The notes: generated by a model from the sequence alone, not told the origin. Shown: positions 1 through 9,186, counted from the stretch's first letter. The stretch: DNA of 64,000 nt from JBOFIQ01 sp051654905 (GCA_051654905.1 JBOFYY010000156.1:62001-126000), one strand, 5' to 3'. Numbers and translations: made by a program.

Positions 1-9
1 CTTATCTTC

Positions 10-43
10 TATACCCATCTAACTTTTATACCCGTCTAACTTT
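10..43. repeat. Two-copy 17-bp direct repeat
   Basis: Two adjacent 17-base units (10-26 and 27-43) differ at one position (TATACCCATCTAACTTT and its G variant). A further short repeat, CTAACGTG, occurs twice around 100-130. There is no gene in positions 1-223 that I can support; the rest of this stretch shows nothing recognisable. Confidence 0.5.
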
Positions 44-223
44 CTACTTTCCTTGCCAGAATCGCCATTAACGTAATGCACAATGCGTCTACCTGTCTGC
101 TAACGTGTGCCTCAGCTGGCTAACGTGGTATCTCTAAGTCTCCAATACGGACTAGATCCTGCGGTATAGCAACATCTGCAACATCACGTCGTCGGTCTAA
201 CGATTGAGGAAGGTTCGTAAATC

Positions 224-552
224 ATGGGCAGACTCAAGATAGGCACAGTCATCATCGCTTTGTCAGTGTCATTGGCGACCTCCTCCTGCTCAGGCGATCC
301 CACCTCCCAACAGCGACATTATCCAGCGGTGCTGGTGTCTGATCTAACTCGACTCCGTGTTGATGACACTGGTCTTTTTAACAGTCCCAAGACTGCTGGA
401 ATCGCAGAAACCGATCTAGTCGGCAGCGTTTATGCCAATCGCATTCTTGAACAAGCACACTTTTACCCGTAGCAGCAATCGTCCTTGGCGCCATAAGATC
501 CGTTGCCAAAACAGCACGACTAGCACCTGACGAAGCACTACGCTCCGAGTAA
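224..552 (+). pseudogene. Remnant of an ABC-transporter permease (FtsX/MacB type), C-terminal piece out of frame
   Basis: An 82-codon frame (224-472) begins with a lipoprotein-like signal (hydrophobic stretch ending in SSC) and stops at 472. In another frame, from about 454 to the stop at 550-552, the sequence reads LLPVAAIVLGAIRSVAK followed by TARLAPDEALRSE. That is the usual end of MacB/FtsX-family permeases (last membrane helix, then an ARLxPxEALR tail). The two pieces cannot be joined without a frameshift and most of the permease is absent, so I read this as a decayed gene. The first 82 codons could instead be an unrelated small lipoprotein. The family match is by motif only. Confidence 0.5.
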
Positions 553-693
553 CAGAGGAATCAGTCGGTACGACTGCGAGAAACACGACGCCTTGGAAGT
601 ACTGTTCGACTACTTCGTCAACAAAATAAACTCAGATTGTGACTGTCACGTCGTTCTATGACAACTACTGAGAGCTAACCCCATCTTATAAAC

Positions 694-743
694 GTATGTA
701 GGAAGTGTTGAAATCTCTAGCGACTTCAACACTTCCTACATAC
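694..743. terminator. Perfect 19-bp stem-loop between the permease remnant and ssrA
   Basis: Arms 694-712 and 725-743 are exact reverse complements around a 12-base loop. It lies just beyond the 3' end of the tmRNA (minus strand) and probably terminates it. The T-run that would follow is weak on both strands. Confidence 0.75.
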
Positions 744-754
744 ACAGGGATGAG

Positions 755-1119
755 TGGAGATGGCGGGAATTGAACCCGCGTCCTTACGAGGCGACTCAGA
801 CCTTCTCCGGGCGCATTCGGCTATACGTTCTACTTGGCTCCTACGCTCACGCCGACAAGTCGTAGACAAGCCCAGTCTGATAAAAGTCCCCTATCAACCC
901 TCAGACAAGGTTGATAGAGCAAGCCTCCTAAATGAGGCCAGCTACCGGAGCGGAGACACCCCCGGGCTGACCCTTCGATCACTGATCAGGCAGCGAGAGC
1001 GAAGTCAGTGCGCGTATTGTTGGCACTTATTGGTTTCCAGAGATCGTTTACGAGATAACCCTGGATCCTCGGCCCGCTTCTTCTGAGACTACCGTCCCAA
1101 GTCGAAACCGATCATCCCC
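755..1119 (-). ncRNA. ssrA: tmRNA (transfer-messenger RNA)
   Basis: The 5' end (complement of 1119 downward) starts GGGGATGATCGGTTTCGAC and pairs as an acceptor stem with CATCTCC plus discriminator A at 755-762. The T-arm, GGTTCAATTCCCGCC, sits just before the 3' end. The mRNA-like part reads from a GCC resume codon (1022-1024) to TGA (986-988) and encodes the tag ANNTRTDFALAA, typical in its ending of bacterial proteolysis tags. CCA is not encoded. tmRNA acts with SmpB (4256-4735, same strand) to free stalled ribosomes. The apparent plus-strand open frame over this gene is a shadow. Confidence 0.96.
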
Positions 1120-1198
1120 CTGTTTAGTTGTTTACTTCACCATCTCTGATGAAGCTTTTCTAGTATAGCGCCCTAGCAGCACTTTCTCTCATTATTTT

Positions 1199-1909
1199 CT
1201 AGATCTTAGGACTGACTAGTGGCACACCTTCATTAAGCACCTGCAACCGCAGAACATATGAAACTGGGTTACGCCAATCTTCGCCTTGTGCCGCCTTGAA
1301 AGTACCAATAAAGCTCAGCACCAAGAAAATAATTACCGAGACTGACATAAATAGGGACCCCATACTGTTGTAGTTATAGGAATCACTTGGCAGGCAATCA
1401 GTTATCCACAAACACGCCAGCCCCAGTAAATGTGAGACAAAATAGAAGTTGAATGCTTTAGCAGCTTCTCGACGCGAGTAGCTGCCCGGTCTACTAGTAA
1501 AAAATACCAATGCTGGACCGAGTAACCAACTAAAAAAGAACGAATAATGTGCGAATGCCGCTGCAGCTCGTCCACCACGATCTTGTCTCTTAGTCATAGC
1601 TGACTGCAAAACTACTGGATGCGATGCCACCGCAGCAGGACGGTGGACTAGCCCCAAGAATGCCGCATTGAGTTCTCCACGATTACTAGCTTTGCTAACA
1701 ATATCAAGTCGATGAGTCAGCTCAATATCATCAATACGTCCTTGGTCGCGAACATTTTCCAACCATGCCTTTGCACGCTTTCGCTGCTCATCATTAACTT
1801 GCAGTTCAAGAGTGGGGTGTGGTTCGTACAGCGGAAACTCAGGCATAACTCTATTATTCTTCATTCTGCCGCTAGCATCATCAGGGCTATCCCCTAACTG
1901 ACCCCACAT
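1199..1909 (-). CDS. DUF1707/DUF4870-type membrane protein
   Basis: The N-terminal part has the DUF1707-like pattern, an amphipathic stretch with R-x3-A..L...G.I...EL..R, often found near the start of small actinobacterial membrane proteins. It is followed by hydrophobic helices containing AFAHYSFFFSWLLGPALVFF and a second pair nearer the C-terminus, as in DUF4870 (Tic20-like) proteins. The start at 1909 is chosen because GAGGAGAG lies 7 bases upstream; a longer frame to 1942 would overlap the divergent FKBP start. Function is unknown; such proteins are usually small integral membrane proteins of the cell envelope. Confidence 0.7.
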   Translation of the reverse strand: MWGQLGDSPDDASGRMKNNRVMPEFPLYEPHPTLELQVNDEQRKRAKAWLENVRDQGRIDDIELTHRLDIVSKASNRGELNAAFLGLVHRPAAVASHPVVLQSAMTKRQDRGGRAAAAFAHYSFFFSWLLGPALVFFTSRPGSYSRREAAKAFNFYFVSHLLGLACLWITDCLPSDSYNYNSMGSLFMSVSVIIFLVLSFIGTFKAAQGEDWRNPVSYVLRLQVLNEGVPLVSPKI

Positions 1910-1936
1910 CTTTGCGCTCTCCTCTAGGCTAGAGAC

Positions 1937-2308
1937 ATGCAAAAACCAGAAATTGATTTCCCAGAAGGTCCAGCACCTACCGAACTAGTAATTATCGACG
2001 AGGTTGCTGGCACTGGCGCTACTGCTACTGCCGGATCCCTCGTAGATGTTCACTACGTAGGTGTCGCCTACTCAACTGGAGAAGAGTTTGATTCCTCCTA
2101 CAATCGTGGCGAAGCGCTACAGTTCCCGCTAGGGGCTGGCATGGTAATCCAGGGATGGGATCAAGGCATTATCGGAATGAAGGTGGGAGGACGACGTAAG
2201 CTCATCATTCCAGCACATATGGCCTATGGTGATCGTGGCGCAGGGGGCGTCATTAAGCCCGGCGAAACTCTAATTTTTGTATGCGATCTTATGGCTGTAT
2301 CTGAATAA
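1937..2308 (+). CDS. FKBP-type peptidyl-prolyl cis-trans isomerase
   Basis: A 123-residue single-domain FKBP. It shows the family landmarks VHYVGVAYSTGEEFDSSY, then FPLGAGMVIQGWDQGIIGMK, then IPAHMAYGDRGAGGVIKPGE, ending in LIFVCDLM. These cover the active-site Tyr, Asp, Trp and aromatic residues. There is no signal peptide, so it is cytoplasmic and assists folding at Xaa-Pro bonds. No Shine-Dalgarno sequence is evident and the gene starts very close to the divergent DUF1707 gene, so its mRNA may be leaderless. It converges with the DUF2207 gene; a hairpin separates them. Confidence 0.92.
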   Translation: MQKPEIDFPEGPAPTELVIIDEVAGTGATATAGSLVDVHYVGVAYSTGEEFDSSYNRGEALQFPLGAGMVIQGWDQGIIGMKVGGRRKLIIPAHMAYGDRGAGGVIKPGETLIFVCDLMAVSE

Positions 2309-2330
2309 TTTTTCTTAACTGAAACGATGG

Positions 2331-2367
2331 TGGCGGCTGACTTCTCTTCTGTTGAAGTCAGCCGCCA
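2331..2367. terminator. Bidirectional terminator between FKBP and DUF2207 genes
   Basis: Perfect 14-bp inverted repeat (2331-2344 with 2354-2367), 9-base loop, between two convergent genes. Confidence 0.85.
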
Positions 2368-2393
2368 ACTACATATTTTAGTTATCTAACTTT

Positions 2394-4259
2394 CTACCAG
2401 GAGCCGCCGCCACCACCACCGCCACCACCACCGACAGAGCCGCCACCGCCAGAACTAGAGCCACCTGAACCAAAACCACCACTATCTGAGCTGGTATGAG
2501 AACTTGCAGCAGAACTCATCGATTGATTGAATATGCCAGCATCAAAATTGCTGTAGCCATACCAATGTCCGTAATACCAATTAGGTTGCGCATCTGGGAT
2601 TCTTCCCATAGCAACAAGCTGAGAACAAACTTTTGTCCACCGCTCAGTTAACCCAAACATAATCGCCCACGGCAAATACTTTGAGAAGATATCTTCGCCT
2701 TCTTCAAACTTCAACTGTTCAGCCTCAGCAGTCGCCAGATAAGTACGAAAACCTTCGGTCTGATCAGCTAACGCCCGACCATAAGCATTACGCTGCCCCT
2801 TAAGACGACGCTTAGCAATAGTTGTTAACGCAATAGCTACTGGCAGAATCAGCGCGAAAATAAAGATCATTCCTGTTGTCAGTGCGTAAGCCAATCCGCC
2901 ACCACTCATACTGGAAAAGATAAAAATCCATCCAAAAGCACCTACACTTGCCATTTTTCCTAGCTTCAAAGCACTCGGATGATGTCGATAGTAGTTCTTC
3001 ATTGTCTTTATCAGAGTTACTGAAACATCATCATGAGCATCGGACATCGTACCGGGCTCTGATATATCTACTAGTTCCCCTACTTGTGTAGTTGGGAATA
3101 ATTTTTGTAGTAGTACAAATTCATGAGGAGCAAGTTGCTGCGGCAATGAGCGTAATTGCACACTATCTACTCCACCATCAGCATTGCTGTGAATCACGAC
3201 TACTCCGCGTACTGCTAGATCTATCAAGGTTGCAGTGGTGTCTCTAACATCAACTATCCCATCAGCGATTAGTCCAGCCTCGCCTGGAGTAACTCTCGGA
3301 GGTATAAAGCTAACCGGAATATTAGGTTTATTATCTGCCCCGATAGAAGTTTCTTGTCCATGAGCAGGCATCACCCCTGGAGGCAGTTCTAAGAACCTTT
3401 CATCAACCGCATTACGACGCCACCACTTTTTAGCAGCTATCGTAGAAATAACCGAACTCACTGCTGCACATAACCCAGCTAACCCAAATCTTTTAGCTAG
3501 ATTTACTGATTCAGAGTCAGTCAGTATCGGCTGAGTATCGGTAACCGTCCCAGTCGGCATAATGACACCAATAGTTATACCTTCACCAACAGACCGCTGT
3601 CCTTGCGAAAAAGTAGCAACCCCATTACTTGAATCAGAATTTGCACATTTGCCATTAGTTTTTACCTGTCCGGCATAACAAGAAATCTCTTTCAACTTAG
3701 CTGCTGGGGTATTAACTGTAATTTTTGTCGCCTTTACCGGATTACGGAAACCTACTGGAAGCACATCCCAATACAGTTCATCACCATGATTATCTTTATT
3801 TATCAAGGCACCTTTGACCCGATAAGTGATGGTGTAGGTGATCGGAGTATTAGCAGGCAAATAACTGCCCTTGGTGCCAACCTTTACCTGAAGCGCTCTA
3901 GCTCGTTCCGAAGTAGCATTACTAGGATGAATCTCTGTTGTCGCATAAGCAGCAGAGACATTACTAGTAGCAGATACTGAGTCCACAGTAATTTCATACA
4001 GTCGATCCTTAGAACTATCCTGAGTCCACGATTCTCGAACTGTATATTCGCGAATAATTCCTTGTGCATTATCCCGAGGAAACACATATGTTAACTTCTC
4101 GACTACTGTCAGCTCTCCCGACTTATCAACCGTATAAGTCGCATCCCACAAAGTGACAGTATCTTCAGTAACAGCTTGTGCCGGAAGCGCGAGACCCATC
4201 GTAAGCGCAGCAAAAAGAATAGCTGCAACTAACGATATTTTAGTCACTAAAGCCTTCAT
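2394..4259 (-). CDS. DUF2207 membrane protein with glycine-rich C-terminus
   Basis: 621 residues. A signal peptide (about 1-29, ending LPAQA) leads into an extracellular beta-rich DUF2207 domain (about 30-240). One membrane helix follows near 255-275, then a cytoplasmic region, a closely spaced pair of helices near 435-485, and a tail of Gly/Ser ending in a long glycine run and SW. This architecture and tail are typical of DUF2207 proteins; the biological role is not established. It overlaps the 3' end of smpB by 4 bases (ATGA) and is thus translationally coupled to it. Confidence 0.88.
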   Translation of the reverse strand: MKALVTKISLVAAILFAALTMGLALPAQAVTEDTVTLWDATYTVDKSGELTVVEKLTYVFPRDNAQGIIREYTVRESWTQDSSKDRLYEITVDSVSATSNVSAAYATTEIHPSNATSERARALQVKVGTKGSYLPANTPITYTITYRVKGALINKDNHGDELYWDVLPVGFRNPVKATKITVNTPAAKLKEISCYAGQVKTNGKCANSDSSNGVATFSQGQRSVGEGITIGVIMPTGTVTDTQPILTDSESVNLAKRFGLAGLCAAVSSVISTIAAKKWWRRNAVDERFLELPPGVMPAHGQETSIGADNKPNIPVSFIPPRVTPGEAGLIADGIVDVRDTTATLIDLAVRGVVVIHSNADGGVDSVQLRSLPQQLAPHEFVLLQKLFPTTQVGELVDISEPGTMSDAHDDVSVTLIKTMKNYYRHHPSALKLGKMASVGAFGWIFIFSSMSGGGLAYALTTGMIFIFALILPVAIALTTIAKRRLKGQRNAYGRALADQTEGFRTYLATAEAEQLKFEEGEDIFSKYLPWAIMFGLTERWTKVCSQLVAMGRIPDAQPNWYYGHWYGYSNFDAGIFNQSMSSAASSHTSSDSGGFGSGGSSSGGGGSVGGGGGGGGGGSW

Positions 4260-4735
4260 CGACCTCTCCTCTTCAAACGAGTCGAAACAGCCCTAGCAAT
4301 ATCTCGATCAGCATCACGCTTAGCTATAGTTTGACGTTTATCCCATTCTTTTTTACCGGTAACGACAGCGAGCTCTACCTTGGCATAACCATCGGAAAAA
4401 TACATAGCTAGCGGGACTAACGTCGCACCGCTATTTTGTAGCGCTTTCTCCAATTTAGAGATCTCACGTCGATGCAACAGTAATTTACGGTTACGTCGAG
4501 CTGCATGGTTAGTCCATGTTCCATGGCTATATTCAGGAATATGAGCTTGTCTGAGCCAAACTTCGCCATTATCAATGGTTGCAAAAGAATCTACTAAGGA
4601 AGCTCGTCCTAGTCTTAGTGATTTTACCTCTGTGCCTTGTAACACCATTCCCGCTTCAAGACGCTCCCCAACATGATAATCGTGGTGAGCTTTCTTGTTC
4701 TGGGCGATCAACTTCTTACCCTTTTCGCGTGGCAT
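4256..4735 (-). CDS. smpB: SsrA-binding protein SmpB
   Basis: 159 residues, normal length. It contains NKKAHHDYHVGERLEAGMVL, the GTEVKSLR motif, the YSHGTW region, RKLLLHRREI and the basic C-terminal tail with KKEWDKRQTIAKRDADRD. SmpB binds the tRNA-like domain of tmRNA and brings it to stalled ribosomes; its basic tail enters the empty mRNA channel. Its RNA partner, ssrA, lies about 3.1 kb downstream on the same strand, with the DUF1707, FKBP and DUF2207 genes between them. Confidence 0.97.
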   Translation of the reverse strand: MPREKGKKLIAQNKKAHHDYHVGERLEAGMVLQGTEVKSLRLGRASLVDSFATIDNGEVWLRQAHIPEYSHGTWTNHAARRNRKLLLHRREISKLEKALQNSGATLVPLAMYFSDGYAKVELAVVTGKKEWDKRQTIAKRDADRDIARAVSTRLKRRGR

Positions 4736-4758
4736 AGCTTTATTCTCCCAGAATAAAG

Positions 4759-4793
4759 CTCAACCCGCCTCCCTTTTAGGGTGACGGGTCGAG
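4759..4793 (-). terminator. Stem-loop after the M23 peptidase gene
   Basis: Arms 4759-4767 and 4785-4793 pair over 9 bp with one G-U pair on the minus-strand RNA, and an inner CCCT/AGGG pairing; CTTTATTCT follows. It lies between the M23 gene and smpB, so smpB probably has its own promoter or depends on read-through. Confidence 0.6.
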
Positions 4794-4812
4794 ACTTTAA
4801 AGAAAATTTAGA

Positions 4813-6201
4813 TCAGAACCAACCATCTTGCGGATCATGGATTGAGCCATTAACCCAGAGGTTAAGATGCAGGTGACAACCAGTTGAGTACCCAGTAGTT
4901 CCCACATATCCAATGACCTGGCCCTTTTCTACCCACTGGCCTGCACCAACAATAAAGTTCTGTGCGTGGTTATAGCCAGTAGTAAGAGCTGTGCCATTTA
5001 TACGTCCATGATCAATTATCAAACGATTCCCAAAGCCAGTAGTGTCCCAGTAACGATCAGTAACAACACCAGCTGCAGCTGCACGAATCGGTGAACCACA
5101 AGAAGCAGCCCAGTCCGTACCATCATGAAGTACCCAAATTCCAATAACTGGATGTAGCCGCATCCCATAAGGAGAAGTGAAATATCCATTGACTGGCATC
5201 ATGAAAGTAGACCCACTGTTAACAACTGGAGCTGGAATAACACTTCCGCCGCCATTATTTCTAGCCTCTTCAGCAGCACGAGCAGCCGCAGCTTCAGCGG
5301 CAGCAGCCGCTTCCCGCGCCAATCTATTTTTAATTCGCTGCTCTACATTAGCTCGCTCAGATTCTAGCGATGCCATACGATTACGTTCAGCGCTAGCCAA
5401 ATTAGCAGCATTTGCAGCAGCATTTGCAGCAGCATTTGCAGCATTAGCTACGCTCTGTTCTGCATTTTGAGCTACCTGCGCAGCAGCATTAGCTGCCGAT
5501 TCAGCATTCTGGCGATCGGCAAGAGCTTTAGCAGCCGCTTGTTTCGCAGCATTGGCTTCAGCCTCGATACGAGTTTGAGTTTCTTCTACACTTTTAAGAT
5601 GAGCCAATTTGACCTGTAGGCGTTCCATAGCCGAAGCATGTACTTGCATCATTTGGTCATTCCACTGTTCAATTTTACCAAGTTCTGAAGTGGTTTTTGC
5701 AGCTAACATCGCTGACATTGCAGCTAGCGGAGCTCCCTGTTGCGCAACACTACGACCAATATCGCCAATGCTAAGTCGTTCGGCATCAACTTCTGCTTTG
5801 CCCTTAGTTACTTCTTCGCGAGCTTTATCCAACGCAATCTGAGCATCAGCCAATTCGCGAGCACGAACTTCATCAAGAGCTGCAGCTTCACTACGAGCTG
5901 CAGCTGCAGCAGCAAGAGAATTCTGGGCTGAAGCTAAATCATTTTTAGCTGAATCCCACAAAGCCTGAGCCTGGGTTGAGTCAGCAGAAGCTTTCATCAG
6001 AGCAGCATCTGCTTCAGCTAGTGCTCCCTGCTGGTTATCAATCTGGGCAGCTACTGCTCGTTGATCATCATATTCATCAGCAAATGCCGCTGTACTTGGA
6101 ACTAGCAGAAGTGCTACGGCAAGAGCACCGGCAGCACAGCTAGCCAAGTAGTGGCGAACTAAACGTTCGCCACTTGGCATTGGGAAGATATCCCGCTTCA
6201 T
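4813..6201 (-). CDS. Secreted M23 peptidoglycan endopeptidase with long coiled coil (EnvC/RipC-like)
   Basis: 462 residues. Signal peptide about 1-41 (ending STAAFA). About 42-310 is Ala/Glu/Gln-rich helical sequence expected to form coiled coils, with runs of ANAAANAA. The LytM/M23 domain occupies about 335-462 and carries the zinc ligands in HDGTDW and HLHLNLW. M23 enzymes cut peptide cross-links in the wall. A coiled coil plus M23 beside ftsEX on the same strand fits a hydrolase activated by FtsEX through its coiled coil, as known for EnvC and mycobacterial RipC; the partnership here is inferred. GAGGATCAAG precedes the ATG at 6201. Confidence 0.9.
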   Translation of the reverse strand: MKRDIFPMPSGERLVRHYLASCAAGALAVALLLVPSTAAFADEYDDQRAVAAQIDNQQGALAEADAALMKASADSTQAQALWDSAKNDLASAQNSLAAAAAARSEAAALDEVRARELADAQIALDKAREEVTKGKAEVDAERLSIGDIGRSVAQQGAPLAAMSAMLAAKTTSELGKIEQWNDQMMQVHASAMERLQVKLAHLKSVEETQTRIEAEANAAKQAAAKALADRQNAESAANAAAQVAQNAEQSVANAANAAANAAANAANLASAERNRMASLESERANVEQRIKNRLAREAAAAAEAAAARAAEEARNNGGGSVIPAPVVNSGSTFMMPVNGYFTSPYGMRLHPVIGIWVLHDGTDWAASCGSPIRAAAAGVVTDRYWDTTGFGNRLIIDHGRINGTALTTGYNHAQNFIVGAGQWVEKGQVIGYVGTTGYSTGCHLHLNLWVNGSIHDPQDGWF

Positions 6202-6211
6202 CTTGATCCTC

Positions 6212-6233
6212 GATTCCTTCGAACGAAGGAATC
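6212..6233. other. 10-bp inverted repeat just before the M23 gene
   Basis: GATTCCTTCG at 6212-6221 and its complement at 6224-6233 lie in the short ftsX-M23 gap, immediately upstream of the M23 ribosome-binding site. The T-run is on the plus side, the wrong side for terminating ftsX. It may instead stabilise or process the mRNA or limit access to the M23 start. Confidence 0.6.
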
Positions 6234-6267
6234 TTTTCTCTGAATCCGATATCAGGGAAAAATCCGG

Positions 6268-7170
6268 TTATACCCGGAGATACCTTCGCGTCGCGAACAA
6301 CGTCGGAATAATAGACAGAGCTATAGCAACTAGCGCAACCCCCAAAACCGCAAATCCCGTGTGGGACCAGCCAATCCAGGGTAAAGCCTGTATTGAGGGT
6401 TGAGCTTTTTTGATGATAACGAAGTACACCAAAGCAGCCATTGTTCCTGCCGCCAAAACAGCTCCTATTAGTCCAGCAATCAAACTTTCTAACAGGAATG
6501 GCAACATAATGTAGAAGTTACTGGCACCAACTAACCGCATAATTCCTAATTCGCGACGACGCGCAAAAGCTGCCATCCGAATCGTATTAATAATCTGTAA
6601 AGCAGCGGCCAGTAGCAACAAGACTGAAGCACCAATAGTCGCCCATTTAGCAAGATTCAACCACTGGAAAAGCGGATCTAGCGTCTTATGAAGATCTTGA
6701 ACATTATCTACCCCCCGTAGACCTGCTACCGATGATCTAATGGACTCAAACATCTCCGGATTCTTCATCTTCACTCGGAAAGTTTCTTGCATTTGATCCT
6801 CAGTGAGGATGTCTTTCATAGGAGAATTAGCGAATGTTTCTCTAAAATCCTTAAATGCTTCCTGCTTAGTTTCATAAGTCACTGTCGCAACATCAGGGTT
6901 AGTCTCTAATGCTGTCTTAACCGCAGTTTTCTGTGCATCAGATACATTCTGTCCCAGATCACAGTTAGCTTTCTTAGTCTCCTGATTACATAGGTAGACT
7001 GTTACTTCGATTTTGTCGTACCAACGTCCTTTAAGAACATCAACTTGCTGCATTGACAATAGCCCAAGCCCAAAAAGGCTTAGCGAAACCCACATTGTCA
7101 CGATTACAGCTAGGGTCATGCTGGCATTGCGACGCAAGCCAGACCAAGTCTCTTTCCATGTATGGCGCAT
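6268..7170 (-). CDS. ftsX: Cell-division ABC transporter permease-like protein FtsX
   Basis: 300 residues. Short cytoplasmic N-terminus, membrane helix at about 20-45, a large extracellular loop (about 50-170), then three helices near 175-205, 225-255 and 270-295, with FARRRELGIMRLVGAS between helices 2 and 3, characteristic of FtsX/MacB permeases. FtsX with FtsE conveys a division signal across the membrane to a wall hydrolase; the M23 gene immediately downstream is the likely target. The FtsE gene starts 49 bases upstream on the same strand. Confidence 0.95.
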   Translation of the reverse strand: MRHTWKETWSGLRRNASMTLAVIVTMWVSLSLFGLGLLSMQQVDVLKGRWYDKIEVTVYLCNQETKKANCDLGQNVSDAQKTAVKTALETNPDVATVTYETKQEAFKDFRETFANSPMKDILTEDQMQETFRVKMKNPEMFESIRSSVAGLRGVDNVQDLHKTLDPLFQWLNLAKWATIGASVLLLLAAALQIINTIRMAAFARRRELGIMRLVGASNFYIMLPFLLESLIAGLIGAVLAAGTMAALVYFVIIKKAQPSIQALPWIGWSHTGFAVLGVALVAIALSIIPTLFATRRYLRV

Positions 7171-7218
7171 AGGGAATTCCTTACTCTGCTGTGTTTGTCA
7201 TCGGCGAAGGTAACTACC

Positions 7219-7905
7219 TCAGTAAACGCCGTAGACACCCTTGGACTGGTCACGGACAAGTTCGCCACGATCAAGCTCGATAACGCGCTTACGCATCTGA
7301 TCAACGATGGTGGAGTCATGGGTAGCCATGAGAACGGTGGTGCCGGATCGATTAATACGATCCAACAATTTCATAATGCCAACGCTGGTTGCTGGATCAA
7401 GGTTTCCGGTTGGCTCATCAGCAACTAAAAGCTTGGGGCGATTAACGAAAGCACGCGCAATCGCAACTCGCTGCTGCTCACCGCCAGATAGTTCATCTGG
7501 CAATCGATTACCTTTTCCTGCTAATCCGACAAGCTCCAAGGTTTCAGGAACTACTCGCTTAATCGTCGACGAGGACTTCCCAATTACCTGCAACGCAAAC
7601 CCGACATTGTCGAATACGGTTTTTCCGGGCAATAGTCTAAAGTCTTGGAACACTGTTCCAATCTGACGTCGTAGCAATGGAACCTGCCATGAATGTAGGT
7701 GAGTAAGGTCCTTACCCAATACATGGACTATTCCAGAGGTCGGACGCTGCTCTCTCAAAATAAGGCGAGTAAGCGTGGATTTTCCAGAACCAGAAGACCC
7801 AACAAGAAAGACAAACTCACCTTTTTCAATCTCAAGGCTCACATTATTTAAGGCAGGGCGCGACTGACCGTCGTAAACCTTCGTCACATCTTCAAATCGA
7901 ATCAC
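7219..7905 (-). CDS. ftsE: Cell-division ATP-binding protein FtsE
   Basis: 228 residues. Walker A GSSGSGKST near residue 36, Q-loop, ABC signature LSGGEQQR, Walker B LLVADEPTGNLD and switch His in ATHD. The N-terminal IRFEDVTKVYDGQSRPALNNV is typical FtsE. It is a cytoplasmic ATPase that pairs with FtsX. prfB lies upstream on the same strand with a 134-base gap in which I see no gene. Confidence 0.96.
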   Translation of the reverse strand: MIRFEDVTKVYDGQSRPALNNVSLEIEKGEFVFLVGSSGSGKSTLTRLILREQRPTSGIVHVLGKDLTHLHSWQVPLLRRQIGTVFQDFRLLPGKTVFDNVGFALQVIGKSSSTIKRVVPETLELVGLAGKGNRLPDELSGGEQQRVAIARAFVNRPKLLVADEPTGNLDPATSVGIMKLLDRINRSGTTVLMATHDSTIVDQMRKRVIELDRGELVRDQSKGVYGVY

Positions 7906-8039
7906 AGGCGTAGTCTGGCCGGGCTAGACAGTGAAAATATGTACAAGCATGCACATCTACGGCCACTATTGAGTGTAGTGGACGCCACCACATAACGCCT
8001 TGTCTAGCTGGTGCGTGTTGCCGTAGGACCAGACTATAA

Positions 8040-9146
8040 CTAACTTTCCTGACGCATCCGCCATCGAATACCGGCGTCGATAAATCCATCAATATCGCCG
8101 TCAAATACCGAATCTGGATTACCAACCTCGTAGTCAGTACGTAGGTCTTTTACCATCTGGTATGGGTGCAAAACATAAGAACGCATCTGTGATCCCCACG
8201 AGTTACCACCATCACCCTTGAGCTGATTTAACTCAGCTTGTTTATCTTGGCGTGCTTTTTCTAACAGTTTTGCTTGTAGCACGCGCATCGCTGCTGCTTT
8301 ATTTTGCAGCTGCGATTTCTCATTCTGACAAGAAACCACAATGCCTGTGGGTAAATGTGTGATTCGCACCGCAGAGTCAGTGGTATTAACTGATTGTCCA
8401 CCAGGACCCGAAGACCGGAAAACATCGATACGTAGATCGCCTTCTGGTACATCAATATGGTCAGTTTCTTCGGTTACGGGAAGCACTTCAACTCCCGCAA
8501 AAGATGTCTGCCGTCGGCCCTGATTATCAAAAGGCGAAATACGCACTAACCGGTGAGTCCCCTGCTCTACCGATAAGGTGCCATATGCGAAAGGAGCTTT
8601 AACTGTGAAAGTTGCTGACTTGATTCCAGCTTCTTCAGCATAAGAAACGTCATATACCTCGCACGGGTAGCCATGCCGCTCTGCCCATCGGGTATACATA
8701 CGAAGTAGTCGCTCAGCAAACTCCGAAGCATCCACGCCGCCAGCTTCAGCCCGAATATTGACCATCGCTTCGCGTTCGTCATACTCACCAGAAAGTAAGG
8801 TGCGAATTTCCAGAGCCGCAATAATTTGACGTACGTCCGCTAGCTCTTTCTCAGCTTCAGCTACGCTGTCAGCATCGCCTTCTTCTTCAGCAAGCTCTAC
8901 TAGCACCGCTAAATCGTCAAGTCGATTACGTAAGTTCGCTACTCGCTCTACCTCGCTTTGCAAGGCTGATAGCCGAGATGTTACCGCTTGGGCATGGGCT
9001 TGATCGTTCCATAAATCTGGTGCGCTCGCCTCAGCTTCCAGCTTGGCGATCTCCACCTTTTTAGTTTCAGGGTCTACAACAGCTTCGATCGATGACAGCG
9101 AACGATCGAGCTCGGATAACGCACTTGCGAAGTCAGTACCAGCCAC
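8040..9146 (-). CDS. prfB: Peptide chain release factor 2
   Basis: Recognises UGA and UAA and triggers peptide release. It has the SPF tripeptide (RISPFDNQGRRQTSF), the catalytic GGQ in SSGPGGQSVNTTDSAVR, and the closing IRWRM. I choose GTG at 9146, giving MAGTDFASALSELDRSL, the usual actinobacterial RF2 beginning. The longer frame to 9224 would run through the divergent ROK gene. There is no programmed frameshift near codon 25, unlike many proteobacterial prfB genes. Confidence 0.93.
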   Translation of the reverse strand: MAGTDFASALSELDRSLSSIEAVVDPETKKVEIAKLEAEASAPDLWNDQAHAQAVTSRLSALQSEVERVANLRNRLDDLAVLVELAEEEGDADSVAEAEKELADVRQIIAALEIRTLLSGEYDEREAMVNIRAEAGGVDASEFAERLLRMYTRWAERHGYPCEVYDVSYAEEAGIKSATFTVKAPFAYGTLSVEQGTHRLVRISPFDNQGRRQTSFAGVEVLPVTEETDHIDVPEGDLRIDVFRSSGPGGQSVNTTDSAVRITHLPTGIVVSCQNEKSQLQNKAAAMRVLQAKLLEKARQDKQAELNQLKGDGGNSWGSQMRSYVLHPYQMVKDLRTDYEVGNPDSVFDGDIDGFIDAGIRWRMRQES

Positions 9147-9186
9147 AAGGCGACATTCTACCTGTTTGCCGCCTAGACTTCTTGCC

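Noticed and set aside
754..1086. Plus-strand 110-codon ORF over ssrA
   Set aside because: The region is tmRNA on the other strand with acceptor, tag and T-arm all present; the ORF is chance.
5177..5470. Ala-rich plus-strand ORF inside the M23 gene
   Set aside because: Mirror of the Ala-rich coiled-coil codons on the real strand.
9043..9186. N-terminal extension of the ROK kinase
   Set aside because: It lies over prfB coding sequence; DIGGTK follows directly from ATG 9187 as usual in this family.
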